Positions 1-10,268 of a stretch of DNA of 64,000 bases are shown here, piece by piece. The notes beneath the pieces are model-generated. The model was not told the origin of the DNA and ran no database searches. It saw only the letters and a program-made list of their open reading frames with translations. The stretch is from NCBI GenBank assembly GCA_036005845.1, contig DASYQD010000175.1:1-64000 (forward strand), given 5' to 3'. The translations under genes were made by a program, and so were the position numbers. How positions within the stretch are numbered: position 1 is the first letter of the stretch; each line of letters opens with the position of its first letter. The DNA comes from DASYQD01 sp036005845 (lineage in GTDB: Bacteria; Acidobacteriota; Thermoanaerobaculia; Multivoradales; JAIOJS01).

Positions 1-15
1 GCTGGCCAGCGTTGC

Positions 16-1194
16 TCAGCGCCGCGCCCGCAGCGCGGCCAGCCAGCGCCGCGCGAGATCGAAGGGCCGCAGCAGGCGCCACATCAAGTAGCCCCAGCGG
101 CTGCGCTGCGGGCCGTAGATGCGATCGACCTGCGAACGCGAAAGCACGACCGCTTGCCGTAGTGCCGCCCAGCGGCCGCCGAGCCGCGTGCCCTCGTGGA
201 GCGGATGCGCGACGGCGTCGAGCTTCAGTGCTTCGCGGTAGCGGTCGTCGAGGGTTCCCGCCAGCATGTGGCGGAGCAGCAGGATCGGCGGTTCGTCACT
301 GGCGAGGTCCAGCGAGCTTCCGGCAGCGAGCAGTCGACAGAGCTCGTACGCCGCCCGCACCTCCTCCGCAGGAACCCAGCGATCGATCATCGGCAACGCG
401 CGGTCGAGCAGCGGCTCGCCGTCCTCGCCGGCAATACCGAGGTCCAGCAGGTCGGCGATCAGGCGGAGTTGCGGATAGGCACTCGGGCTCCAGCCATGCT
501 GCGCCAGCGCGTGAGCGAGCGCGTGGGCGACGACAACGTGGCGAGCGGGGACCTTCGCTGCCGGCCCGAGCTCCGGCGATGCCTCGATCACGCCCGCCTG
601 CTCGAGGTGATCGAAGGTGGCGAAGCGCGTCGACGGCGGCACCGCGACGCCGGGCAGGTGGCGGTGCACCTCGACCATCCCCAAGCCCGGGTGGCGAAAC
701 GCTGGCAGCTGATGCGGATACTCCTCACTTGCCCCGGCAGCGAACCCGCGTCGCACCAGCGCTGCGCCAAGACGATCGCCGGCGTCGACGCGCACGAGCA
801 CGTCGACGTCGGCGATCGGCCTGCCGCCGGGAAGCAGCGCGTTGATGTCCGCCAGCGCGGTGCCTTTGAGGAAACAGCAGCCGACGGCCGCCTCCGCACC
901 GGCGGCAGCGACGTCGTGCGCCGCTTCACGCGCGCGGAGCTGCGTGGCCGCGGCTTGCGCGCTCGCGTGCGCCAGGTCTGCGGTAGCTGCGGGCGCCGTT
1001 GCGAGCTCCGCAACGCCGCGCGCGCGGGCGCCGATGCGTGCCGCAACGCCGAGTCGAGTCGCCAGCTCGACGGCCGACGCCAGGTCGACGCCGGCGGGAG
1101 CCGCGGCCTCCAGCGGCCCGAACGCGCGCAGCAGCACCCAGTGGAGCTCGCGCGTGAGGCTCACCGCCGGCGGATGGAATCGAAAGCCGCTCAT
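16..1194 (-). CDS. Nucleotidyltransferase family protein (NTP_transf_5-like)
   Basis: The 392-residue product matches the uncharacterised nucleotidyltransferase family often found beside natural-product and peptide-modification genes. The nucleotidyltransferase-fold signature is seen as FLKGTALADINAL followed by IADVDVLVRVD, where the paired aspartates would bind metal. A VEVHRHLPG segment follows, then a mostly helical C-terminal half. The ATG at 1194 opens the conserved MSGFRFHPP start; the frame runs open further upstream but without protein-like sequence. The gene is divergent from the asparagine-synthetase-like gene, with an 81-base gap that must hold both promoters. The stop lies 16 bases from the window edge, so further members of the unit may be outside. 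The substrate is unknown. The family call is fairly sure; the role is inferred from neighbours only. Confidence 0.8.
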   Translation of the reverse strand: MSGFRFHPPAVSLTRELHWVLLRAFGPLEAAAPAGVDLASAVELATRLGVAARIGARARGVAELATAPAATADLAHASAQAAATQLRAREAAHDVAAAGAEAAVGCCFLKGTALADINALLPGGRPIADVDVLVRVDAGDRLGAALVRRGFAAGASEEYPHQLPAFRHPGLGMVEVHRHLPGVAVPPSTRFATFDHLEQAGVIEASPELGPAAKVPARHVVVAHALAHALAQHGWSPSAYPQLRLIADLLDLGIAGEDGEPLLDRALPMIDRWVPAEEVRAAYELCRLLAAGSSLDLASDEPPILLLRHMLAGTLDDRYREALKLDAVAHPLHEGTRLGGRWAALRQAVVLSRSQVDRIYGPQRSRWGYLMWRLLRPFDLARRWLAALRARR

Positions 1195-1275
1195 CGGCTC
1201 GACGTCACTTCTAACACGCGCGGAGTGCCGCCGCGTCGGCCGGCAGTAGACTCGCAGCCAGGAGGACGCCGAGCG

Positions 1276-2598
1276 ATGCAGCAGAAGCCCGTCCATCGCG
1301 TCATCGACCTCGTCGAGCCCGGCAGCCAGCAGTTGCTCGACCTGACTCCGCACGAGGCGTGCGCTCGGCTCCTCACCGGACCGCCCGCAGCGGCGCTCGG
1401 CATCCGCGGCTCCTTCGCGCTCGTCGCCCGCGAGGACGACCGCGTGGTGATGGCGCGCAGCCTCGATCGGCCGCTGCGCTTCTTCCTCGCCAAGGAGCCC
1501 GCGGGCCCGATGCTGGTGGTCGCGGAACGGATCGACGCCATTCGCGATTGCCTCGTCGCCGAGGGCTACGGCCACCAGTTCCACCCCAGCTACACGCGGA
1601 TGGTGCCGGCGCACCACGTAACCACGCTGCGGCTGATCGGCTGCCCGGACCCGCAGCCGACCCACGCGCGGTTCTTCGCGCCGGCGATGGCGACGCTGCC
1701 GGCCGACCTCGACACCATCGGCGAGCACTACGTCGGCGCGCTGCTGCAAGTCGTGCGCGAGTGGCTCGCGGCGCTGCCGGCGGACGAGCCGATCGGCGTG
1801 CTCTTCTCCGGCGGCGCCGACAGCACGGCGGTGCTGCTCGCCGTGCATCACGAGCTGCTGGCGCGGGGCCAGAGCGCGGCGAGTCTCAAGGCGTTCACGC
1901 TGGCGGTCGACGGCGGCGGCAGCGATCTCGCGCAGGCGCGGTCGGTGCTCGACGCGCTGGGCCTCGGCTTCCTGCTCGAGGTGCTGGAAGTGCCGAGCTC
2001 GGCGGTCGATCCGTGGCGTGCCGTGGAAGTGATCGAGGACTACCGGCCGCTCGACGTGCAGTGCGCGGCGGTCGGGCTGGCGCTGCTCGAGGCGTTGCGC
2101 GCGCGCTACCCGCAGTGGCGCCACCTCGCGGACGGCGACGGCGGCGACGAGAACCTCAAGGACTATCCGATCGAGGAGGACTCCGAGCTCACCATCCGCA
2201 GCGTCGTCAACAACCGCATGCTCTACCAGGAAGGATGGGGCGTCGCGGCGCTCAAGCACTCGTCGACGTACAGCGGCGGCCACAGCCGCGGCTGCGTGCG
2301 CGGCTGGGCGCCGGCGCGGCGGTTCGGGTTCCTGCCCTTCTCGCCGTTCACGCGGCCTGAAGTGATAGCGGTCGCCGAGGCGATCCCCTTCGCCTCGCTC
2401 GCCGCGGGCAGCCACGAGCGGCTCTACGCGCTGAAAGGCGAGGTGCTCTCGCGTGGCCTGCGGCGCCACCTCGGCGTCGAGGTGCCGATGCCGCCGAAAC
2501 GCCGCTTCCAGCACGGCGCCGGCGGCGAAGCGCTGGCGGTACGCCTGGCGCACCCCGAGGCCCTGTACCGCGCGCACTTCGCGACGATCTCGGCGTGA
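1276..2598 (+). CDS. Asparagine-synthetase-like amide ligase lacking the glutaminase cysteine
   Basis: This 440-residue protein has the two-part layout of class B asparagine synthetases. Residues about 1-140 form an Ntn-like amidotransferase remnant (GSFALVARE, ARSLDRPLRFF). The C-terminal adenylating domain carries the PP-loop SGGADS at 178-183 and the acidic DGDGGDEN motif. The N-terminus is MQQKP, so the catalytic Cys2 needed for glutamine hydrolysis is missing. The enzyme probably activates a carboxylate and uses ammonia or an amine of its substrate, as in beta-lactam synthetase or lasso-peptide cyclase. The ATG at 1276 has a strong AGGAGG at 1260-1265. Its stop overlaps the GTG start of the radical SAM gene, so the two are translationally coupled. 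The exact substrate cannot be read from the sequence. Confidence 0.85.
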   Translation: MQQKPVHRVIDLVEPGSQQLLDLTPHEACARLLTGPPAAALGIRGSFALVAREDDRVVMARSLDRPLRFFLAKEPAGPMLVVAERIDAIRDCLVAEGYGHQFHPSYTRMVPAHHVTTLRLIGCPDPQPTHARFFAPAMATLPADLDTIGEHYVGALLQVVREWLAALPADEPIGVLFSGGADSTAVLLAVHHELLARGQSAASLKAFTLAVDGGGSDLAQARSVLDALGLGFLLEVLEVPSSAVDPWRAVEVIEDYRPLDVQCAAVGLALLEALRARYPQWRHLADGDGGDENLKDYPIEEDSELTIRSVVNNRMLYQEGWGVAALKHSSTYSGGHSRGCVRGWAPARRFGFLPFSPFTRPEVIAVAEAIPFASLAAGSHERLYALKGEVLSRGLRRHLGVEVPMPPKRRFQHGAGGEALAVRLAHPEALYRAHFATISA

Positions 2599-3530
2599 CC
2601 GGGCTGCGGGCGCTGCGCGCCGCCAAACCTCCGGTCGATCCCTGGCAGCCGCTCGGCACGTTCTGGGAAGACGAGCGCCAGCCCGGCGGCGGCATCGCGC
2701 CGGTGCTCACCGTCTTGCTCGCCGGCGCCGAGTGCCCGTTCTCGTGCGTCTTCTGCGACCTCTGGCGCCACACGCTCGACGGGCCGACGCCGCGCGGCGC
2801 GCTGTCGGCGCAGATCGAGAAGGCGCTCGCCGCGGCAGGTCCGCTGCCGACCGGCGCGCAGATCAAGCTCTACAACGCCAGCAACTTCTTCGAGGCACGC
2901 GCGGTGCCGCCGGAGGACGACGAGGCGATCTCGGCGCTGCTCGCACCGTTCGCGCAGGTGGTCGTCGAGTGCCACCCGCGGCTCGTCGGCGAGCGCGCGG
3001 AGCGCTTCGCCGCGCGACTCGGCGCCAGCGACACGCGGCTGCAGGTGGCGATTGGCCTCGAGACCGTCCACCCGCAGGCGCTGCCGCGCCTCGGCAAGGC
3101 GATGACGCTCGACGACTTCGCAGGCGCAGCGGCGAGGCTGCAGGCCATGGGCTGCGGCGTGCGCGCGTTCGTGCTCGTCGGCGCGCCACACGTGCCCGCC
3201 GACGAGGCTGCCGAGTGGGCCGAGCGCTCGGCGGCGTGGGCATTCGCGCACGGCGTCGAGCACGTATCGCTGATCCCTATGCGCGGCGACACCGATGCCA
3301 TGCGCGCGCTGGCCGCGCGCGGCGACTTCACGGCGCCGACGCCCGCGACCGTCGAGGACGCCTTCGACGACTGCGTGGCACTCGGTGCCGGCGTCGTCAC
3401 CGTCGACGCCTGGGACGTCGACCGCCTGCTCCGCTGTGACGGCTGCCGCGAGGCCCGCCGCGTGCGCTTGCTACGCATGAACCTGAGCGGCACGGTCGAG
3501 CCACGCGTCACCTGCGAGCTCTGCGCATGA
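2595..3530 (+). CDS. Radical SAM enzyme
   Basis: The 311-residue product has the radical SAM cluster motif C47-x3-C51-x2-C54 (ECPFSCVFCDLW) that binds the 4Fe-4S/SAM centre. A TIM-barrel-like core and a second cysteine set near the C-terminus follow (CDGC, then CELC at the very end). That second set may hold a zinc or auxiliary Fe-S site. The overall layout (LYNASNFFE, ECHPRLVGE, IGLETVHP) resembles the Elp3/RaSEA-like branch more than the SPASM peptide-modifying branch. The GTG start at 2595 overlaps the preceding stop as GTGA. Co-translation with the amide ligase suggests both act on the same product. The reaction is unknown. Confidence 0.85.
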   Translation: MTGLRALRAAKPPVDPWQPLGTFWEDERQPGGGIAPVLTVLLAGAECPFSCVFCDLWRHTLDGPTPRGALSAQIEKALAAAGPLPTGAQIKLYNASNFFEARAVPPEDDEAISALLAPFAQVVVECHPRLVGERAERFAARLGASDTRLQVAIGLETVHPQALPRLGKAMTLDDFAGAAARLQAMGCGVRAFVLVGAPHVPADEAAEWAERSAAWAFAHGVEHVSLIPMRGDTDAMRALAARGDFTAPTPATVEDAFDDCVALGAGVVTVDAWDVDRLLRCDGCREARRVRLLRMNLSGTVEPRVTCELCA

Positions 3531-3611
3531 CGGTGGCAGAAGGCGAGCGTCACACGTGAGCGCACAGTCCGAGGGTCTCGGCAATCGCGACAAAGCGTGC
3601 GAGCGGCGCAC

Positions 3612-5177
3612 GTGAGCGCGCCGCCCCGCCACCTCGGCGACTTCGACCTCGCCGTCGTCGGCTCCGGCTGCGCCGGCTCGGTGCTGGCGCGCGCGGTGAA
3701 GAACGCCGGCAGGCGGGTGCTGCTCGTCGAGCGCGGCCGCCATCCGCGTTTCGCCATCGGCGAGTCGTCGACGCCGCTCGCCGCGCTGGCACTCGAACGG
3801 CTCGCCGAGCGCTGGGAGATGCCCGACCTGCGCGACCTCGCCGCCTATGGCCGCTGGCGCGCGCGGCTGCCGCACCTGCGGCGCGGGCTCAAGCGCGGCT
3901 TCACCTTCTACCGGCACGAGCGCGGCCTGCCGTTCCGCAACGACATCGGGAACGAGCACCGGCTGCTGGTAGCGGCGAGCCCCGACGACGAGGTCGCCGA
4001 CGCCCACTGGCTGCGCGCCGACGTCGACCACCACCTCGTCACGGCGGCGGAGGCGGCGGGCGTCTGCTACCGCGACCGGCTGGCGCTCGACGGCTGCGAG
4101 ATCGGCGACGACGGCGTGCGGCTCGCCGGCGCCGGCGAGGACGGGCGCGTCACGGCGCGCGCGGCGTTCGTCGTCGACGCCAGCGGGCCCGGCGGCTTCC
4201 TCGCCCAAGCGCTCGGGATCGCAGCCGGCGAGCCGCCGGTACCGCTCGACACCGGTCTCCTCTTCGCGCACGTGACGATGCCGCGCACCTTCGTCGAGGC
4301 CGCCGTCGCCGGCGGCGCGCGCATGGACGCCGGCCCCTACCCCGACGATCGCGCCGCCGTGCACCACCTGCTCGCCGAGGGGTGGACGTACGTGTTGCCC
4401 TTCGACCATGGCGTGGCGAGCATCGGTTTCCTGATCGAAGGTCCGCCGGCGGCCGCGGATCTCGATCCCGCACGCGACCCGACGGCCGCCTGGCGCCAGT
4501 TGCTGGCGCACTACCCGACGCTGCAGGCGCAGCTCGGCGATGCCGATTTCGTCATCGGCCCGCGCTGGGTGCCGCGCGTGCCGCACCGCCTCGCGCGCGC
4601 CGCCGGCGAGCGCTGGGCGCTGCTGCCGCACGCCTTCGCCTTCACCGACCCGCTCTTCTCCACCGGCCTGGCGCAGAGTTTCCTCGCCATCGAGCGTCTC
4701 GCCGCGCACCTCGTCGACGGCGACGGCACCTTCGAGGAGTACGGCGGCCTGCTCGCGCGCGAAGCCGACCAGGTCCAGCGCCTCGTCGCGCTCGCCTACG
4801 CCGCGCGCGGCGACATGCGCGCGTTCATCGCCGTCACCTTCCTCTATTTCACTACCGTCTCCTTCGAAGAAGTGCGGCAGCGCCTGCTCCCGCCGCCCGC
4901 CGGGCGTAGCTGGTGCTGGCAGGGCTTCCTCGGCGCCGGCGATCCCGCGCTCGAAGCGACCTTCGCGGATGCGGCGGCGCATCTGGCCGACGGCCCCGAG
5001 CCCTTCGCCGCCTGGATCGAGCAGCAGATCGAGCCGCGCAACGTGGTCGGCCTCGCCGACCCGGCGCGACGCAACCTCTACCCCGTCGACCTCGACGCAC
5101 TGGTGGCGGCGGCGCCGCGGCTCGGGCTCACCCGCGAAGAGATGGAGGCCGCCCTGCCACGGCTGCGCGGGCGCTGA
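3612..5177 (+). CDS. FAD-dependent oxidoreductase of the tryptophan-halogenase-like superfamily
   Basis: The N-terminus carries the FAD-binding dinucleotide motif VVGSGCAGS and the halogenase-family IGESSTP loop. A VVDASGPGG motif and the family signature F-x2-P-x2-S-x-G (FTDPLFSTG) follow. The WxWxIP motif that marks true flavin-dependent halogenases is replaced by WTYVLP, so halogenation is doubtful. A monooxygenase, desaturase or geranylgeranyl-reductase-like reaction is as likely. I chose the GTG at 3612, which is closest to the FAD motif; a GTG at 3597 in the same frame is an alternative and neither has a good ribosome-binding site. It lies 81 bases after the radical SAM gene on the same strand, probably in the same unit. 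Confidence 0.8.
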   Translation: MSAPPRHLGDFDLAVVGSGCAGSVLARAVKNAGRRVLLVERGRHPRFAIGESSTPLAALALERLAERWEMPDLRDLAAYGRWRARLPHLRRGLKRGFTFYRHERGLPFRNDIGNEHRLLVAASPDDEVADAHWLRADVDHHLVTAAEAAGVCYRDRLALDGCEIGDDGVRLAGAGEDGRVTARAAFVVDASGPGGFLAQALGIAAGEPPVPLDTGLLFAHVTMPRTFVEAAVAGGARMDAGPYPDDRAAVHHLLAEGWTYVLPFDHGVASIGFLIEGPPAAADLDPARDPTAAWRQLLAHYPTLQAQLGDADFVIGPRWVPRVPHRLARAAGERWALLPHAFAFTDPLFSTGLAQSFLAIERLAAHLVDGDGTFEEYGGLLAREADQVQRLVALAYAARGDMRAFIAVTFLYFTTVSFEEVRQRLLPPPAGRSWCWQGFLGAGDPALEATFADAAAHLADGPEPFAAWIEQQIEPRNVVGLADPARRNLYPVDLDALVAAAPRLGLTREEMEAALPRLRGR

Positions 5178-5221
5178 GCCGCGCGGACTTGTCAGATTCT
5201 CGCGCCGGCGGCGAAATCCTT

Positions 5222-5246
5222 TCTCACGAGATTGTCAGTTGTGAGA
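5222..5246. promoter_or_regulatory. Inverted repeat upstream of the sigma-54 activator
   Basis: TCTCAC at 5222-5227 is mirrored by GTGAGA at 5241-5246 with a 13-base spacer. The spacer contains TTGTCAG, which also occurs at about 5189. The repeat sits 35 bases before the activator start, in a short AT-richer stretch. It could be an operator or activator-binding site. This is inferred from symmetry and position only. Confidence 0.3.
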
Positions 5247-5280
5247 CGCGCCGCGCCAACCGCGGCTGCATCTCATTTCC

Positions 5281-6657
<1,377 letters not shown>

Positions 6658-6663
6658 GCCGGT

Positions 6664-7491
6664 TCAACCGGCGGCGACCGGCGTCGCCCAGGGATCGCGT
6701 GGCGCGGGCGGTGGCCGCAGCGAGTGCGGCTGCCGGCGCTCGCGTGAGCTCGGCGGCGGCTCCTCGGGCGCGCGCATCAACCGCAGCACGTTGCCGGCGA
6801 GCACCGCCCGTTCCTCGCGCGGCGAGAAGCCGAGCGCGCGCACCTTGGCCAGCTCGACGCCAGGGTGCAGCCACGGTCCGTCCGAGCCGAAGAGGATCTT
6901 CGCCGCGCCCGCCCGCCGCGCCGCACGCTCGAGCAGGTCGAAGCGCCGCACGCCCGAGGTGTCGGTGAAGACGTTGGGGTGGCGGACCAGGTGGTCGATC
7001 AGCGCCAGCTGCGCCCGCCAGTCGTCGGCGAAGCTGCCGAGGTGAGGAATGATGAAGTTGACGTCGGGGTACTCGCCGGCCAGCAGCTCGACGACGGCGA
7101 CTTCGCCCACCACGTCGTAGAGCACCGGCAGCCGCCAGGCGCGAGCGACATCGCACACTTCGCGCGTGATGCGCGCATCGTGGCGGTGCACCTTGATGCC
7201 GCGAAAGCCGTGCCGCTCGACCGCCTCGCGCACCAACGCCGCCACGCGGCCGCGGTCGCGTTCGGGGTGGACGAAGGCGAAGCCGTAGAAACGGTTCGGA
7301 CGGCTGCGCACGATCGCCGCCACCTCGCGGTTGGCAAGCAGGTAATCCGAGTGGAAGGCCGGGAAGAGCACGGTACGGTGGATGCCCGCCGCGGCGGCCC
7401 ACCTCAGGTACGGGCCCAGGCGGGCCGCGGTGTCCCACGGGCCGGTCAGGCCGTCGCCCGTGCCGGCGTGGCAGTGGCAGTCGACGATCAT
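6664..7491 (-). CDS. Amidohydrolase-family (amidohydro-rel) metal-dependent hydrolase
   Basis: The 275-residue protein opens with MIVDCHCHAG, the metal-binding HxH of TIM-barrel amidohydrolases. GIKVHRH, IIPHLGSF and a C-terminal LFGSDGPWLHP follow, supplying the other His and Asp ligands. This is the Amidohydro_2 layout of decarboxylases and lactonase-like hydrolases. The ATG overlaps the stop of the upstream lysozyme-like gene (ATGA), so it is the last gene of the minus-strand operon and faces the activator gene. The substrate is not apparent. An open frame continues upstream but only as read-through of the neighbouring gene. Confidence 0.83.
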   Translation of the reverse strand: MIVDCHCHAGTGDGLTGPWDTAARLGPYLRWAAAAGIHRTVLFPAFHSDYLLANREVAAIVRSRPNRFYGFAFVHPERDRGRVAALVREAVERHGFRGIKVHRHDARITREVCDVARAWRLPVLYDVVGEVAVVELLAGEYPDVNFIIPHLGSFADDWRAQLALIDHLVRHPNVFTDTSGVRRFDLLERAARRAGAAKILFGSDGPWLHPGVELAKVRALGFSPREERAVLAGNVLRLMRAPEEPPPSSRERRQPHSLRPPPAPRDPWATPVAAG

Positions 7492-8675
7492 GTGATGAGG
7501 CAGCGGAATGACACCCGCCGGCCGTCGCGCTCCATCGCCGCGAGCTTCTGCATGACGGCGACGAGCTGCTGGCGCGTGAGGTTCTTGCGGAACACCATCA
7601 GCGTCTTGCCGCTGTCGTTGCACAGCAGGCGCGCTTCCCTGCCCTTGCGGATGAGCAGCCACCAGCCGACACCGTGCGCCGCCGAGAGCCTGGCCGGCAC
7701 CTCCTGGTCGGGCTTGTAGATGCCGGCGAGGCCGCCCTTGTCGAGCATGGCGAGGATCTCGGTGGCGTCCTGGCGCTGCTGCGCGTCGGGGCTGCGCGCC
7801 ATCTGCATCAGCGCCCGCTGCGCGTCGACGTCGACGTTCTTGCGGATGAAGACGTTGAGGTTGGCGACCTCCCTCTGCTCCTCCGCGAGCTCGCCGCCGA
7901 CGCCGGCGCTGCGCAGCCGCGCGTCGATCCACCGACGCCGCTCCGCCGGCACCTGCTGCCACGCGGCCGCGAACCCGCCGGTGCGCCCCCGGTTGAGGAA
8001 GGCGCGGAATCCCGCCGGCGTGACGTGCCAGAGCCTGATGCCGCGCGCGCCGTCACGCGGGTCGCCGCCGGCAGCGGCGACCGCGCGAAACAGCTCTGCG
8101 TAACGGCGGATGGGCCGCGCGATCTCCTCCACCGCCGTGCAGTCCCACGGCTCGGCGGTGGGCGACACGCCCGGAAGCGCCCGCCAGGCGCCGCGGTTGA
8201 ATTGGAAAGCGCCCCAGGCGGTGATCAGCGGCTTGCCGCCTCGGGCCGCCGCCGGACGAGCGTCGAAGACGTTCGCCGGCAAGCCGAAGCGGGCCGTGCT
8301 CTCGGTACGCGCGAGGTGGGACACGGTGCGTACGAAGGTGTCGCCGAGCCCCTCGACGTACGCCAACCGCTCGACGTGCGGCACCGCCTCGTCGCGCGCG
8401 CTCGCCTGGCGCGCATGCGGCGGCAGCCCGGGCGGCCGCCGCGAGCGCCAGCGCGCGCCGTACTCCTCGCCGGGCACCGGCGTGTACGCAATGTCCGCAT
8501 CGCTGCCCGGCTCGACGCTCACCGCGAAGGTGGCGATCGGCCCGCCGCCGCGCGCCAGCCGCGGCAGCGGGAAGGGCCGGCGCCGAAGCGGCACGCGTGG
8601 CCGCGTCACCGGCAAGCGCGAGGGGCGCTCGCCCTCGAGAAACTCCGCGCTCAGTTCGGGATCGAGCTGTCGCAT
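7488..8675 (-). CDS. Lysozyme-like protein with a novel C-terminal domain
   Basis: The first 90 residues are basic and proline-rich. The middle (about 100-170) resembles a lysozyme/lytic-transglycosylase fold: a Glu in LARTESTARFG (E125), followed by AWGAFQFNRGAW (GAFQF at 155-159). In SLT-like families the first Glu is catalytic and the GAFQF-type motif lines the cleft. The C-terminal 130 residues (from FIRKNVDVDAQRA) are unrecognised. No signal peptide is seen. GAGGAGGG precedes the ATG with ideal spacing. It sits 12 bases after the orphan 519-residue gene. Cell-wall cleavage during export or assembly of the operon's products is inferred, not shown. Confidence 0.65.
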   Translation of the reverse strand: MRQLDPELSAEFLEGERPSRLPVTRPRVPLRRRPFPLPRLARGGGPIATFAVSVEPGSDADIAYTPVPGEEYGARWRSRRPPGLPPHARQASARDEAVPHVERLAYVEGLGDTFVRTVSHLARTESTARFGLPANVFDARPAAARGGKPLITAWGAFQFNRGAWRALPGVSPTAEPWDCTAVEEIARPIRRYAELFRAVAAAGGDPRDGARGIRLWHVTPAGFRAFLNRGRTGGFAAAWQQVPAERRRWIDARLRSAGVGGELAEEQREVANLNVFIRKNVDVDAQRALMQMARSPDAQQRQDATEILAMLDKGGLAGIYKPDQEVPARLSAAHGVGWWLLIRKGREARLLCNDSGKTLMVFRKNLTRQQLVAVMQKLAAMERDGRRVSFRCLIT

Positions 8676-8687
8676 CGCGGTCCCTCC

Positions 8688-10247
8688 TCAACGCGTGCGC
8701 TGGGCGCTCAGCCGCCGCTGGAGAAGGATCGCCGGCGGCACGGCGTTGACCTGCCGCGAGACGAGATCGGTGAGATCGACGCCGGTGACGGCGCGGTAGG
8801 CGTAGATGTAGCCCTGCAGCTCGGGCTTCCAGTAGCGCGCCCAGTTCTTCGCCAGCGCCTCGTCGTCGACGTTGATCCAGTCGCCGTAGCGGATCGAGAG
8901 CAGTACCTGCTCGCCGAAGGCCGCGAGGTCGCGGAAGTGCGTGGCCGGCGTGTCGCCCCAGCCGAACAGCCGGCGGATGGTGTCGACCGGACCGAGCCAG
9001 GACTCCTTGTACGGCACCATCGCGCGGCCGCGCAGGAACTCCAGCATCTCGGGGCGCGACAGCAGCCACTGCTGGATCAGCATCTCGACGCGCGCCGTCC
9101 ACGGCAGGTCGCCGAACTGGTTGTGGGCGCCCTCGGCCAGCAGCAGGTGCACTTCCTTGAGGCCGCTCAGCATCGGGAAGCCGTTGGCGATGACGGTGGT
9201 GTCGGCGTCCTGGCGGTAGAACTCCGCCACCTGGTAGAGGAGGCTGTGGAAGGCCTCGAGGAACTTCGAGCGGTCGTCGGCCGCCTGCAGCCCGGGGACC
9301 GCCTTGCCCAGCAGCCGCAGCCCGTAGTGGTGGCTGTACTCGTAGGCGCGGCGAGCGACGGTGAGCCGGAACGGCTCGTCCTGGATGTAGCCCCAGAGCA
9401 GGTTCGACAGCGGCCGCAGCGGGTGGAGCTCGAGGTTGGCGAAGGGGTTGCCCTCGACGGGCACGCGCTTGTTCTGGAAGCGCAGCGCGATGGCGTTGAT
9501 CGCCTGCACCATCGAGCCCTCCTCGTTCCAGTAGGACCAGATGAGCTCGAGGAAACAGGGATCGATCGGCCGCCCGTGGATGAGCGCGCAGAAGGGCGGC
9601 TCGTCGCTCGTCGACAGACCGCCGAGGATGCGGTCGATGTAGGGCAGGCCTCCCGCCCCCAGATAGCGGTTCAGACGCGTCGCCAGCTCCTCGCGATCGG
9701 CACCGCCCAGTCGCTCGCTCTCGCCGGCGGCGTCGAAGTGCGCGGCGTCCGGGATGACGATCCCGCAGTTGACGACGAGGAACGCCTCGGTGGCGGCTTT
9801 GATCAGCTTGTAGGCGTCGACGCCATGCACGAGGCGGTCGCCTGCCAGCAAGCGATCCCTCTCCGCACGCACGAACGCGCCCGCCGGCCGAGTCTCGGCG
9901 TTGGTGCACAGTACCTCGTCGAGGAATGCCTGGTACTTCGCGAAACCGATGGCGCTGGTGCCGTAGCGGATCGCCACCCACAGTGCCTGGTCGTCGCTCG
10001 GGCTCGTCGTCGAGCGCTGCAGGGAAACCCTTACCGGTCCGATCGGCTCGACCCTGACGGGGGCCACCGTCTCGACCCGCAAGGGCTTGACGAGCGTCTC
10101 TCCCGCAGGTCCGACGATTTCCGGGTTCTCCACCGACACCCGGTCGCACTCGGGCTCGCCGTTCGTGCTCACCTGGCCGGGGTCGTTGGTGGCGTCGTGG
10201 CTGGCGCCTGCGGCTTGGGCGCGCGCCTTCGAGGTCTTCTCAGCCAT
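8688..10247 (-). CDS. Unrecognised 519-residue operon protein
   Basis: I do not recognise a family. The first 85 residues are low-complexity and Val/Pro/Glu-rich (VAPVRVEPIGPVRVSLQ), and the rest is globular and largely helical. Short conspicuous segments include FCALIHGRPIDPCFLELIWSY, NKRVPVEGNPFANLELHPLR and YGDWINVDDEALAKNW. No signal peptide, membrane span or catalytic motif is evident. I chose the ATG at 10247 because AAGGAG lies six bases before it; an ATG at 10265 has no such site. It follows the zincin gene by about 20 bases and precedes the lysozyme-like gene by 12, so co-expression is likely. Confidence 0.7.
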   Translation of the reverse strand: MAEKTSKARAQAAGASHDATNDPGQVSTNGEPECDRVSVENPEIVGPAGETLVKPLRVETVAPVRVEPIGPVRVSLQRSTTSPSDDQALWVAIRYGTSAIGFAKYQAFLDEVLCTNAETRPAGAFVRAERDRLLAGDRLVHGVDAYKLIKAATEAFLVVNCGIVIPDAAHFDAAGESERLGGADREELATRLNRYLGAGGLPYIDRILGGLSTSDEPPFCALIHGRPIDPCFLELIWSYWNEEGSMVQAINAIALRFQNKRVPVEGNPFANLELHPLRPLSNLLWGYIQDEPFRLTVARRAYEYSHHYGLRLLGKAVPGLQAADDRSKFLEAFHSLLYQVAEFYRQDADTTVIANGFPMLSGLKEVHLLLAEGAHNQFGDLPWTARVEMLIQQWLLSRPEMLEFLRGRAMVPYKESWLGPVDTIRRLFGWGDTPATHFRDLAAFGEQVLLSIRYGDWINVDDEALAKNWARYWKPELQGYIYAYRAVTGVDLTDLVSRQVNAVPPAILLQRRLSAQRTR

Positions 10248-10268
10248 CGTCTTCTCCTTTTCCATCCG

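Noticed and set aside
1195..2577. Upstream extension of the nucleotidyltransferase frame
   Set aside because: It is antisense to the amide-ligase gene and lacks protein-like sequence; the ATG at 1194 is the sensible start.
3528..3560. A 10-residue frame (MTVAEGERHT) after the radical SAM gene as a precursor peptide
   Set aside because: Too short, no ribosome-binding site, and no core-like residues such as Cys, Trp or Gly at a plausible position.
1..5177. Lasso-peptide cluster
   Set aside because: The asparagine-synthetase-like and NTP_transf_5 genes hint at it, but no precursor, RRE/PqqD-like or transglutaminase-like protease gene is visible.
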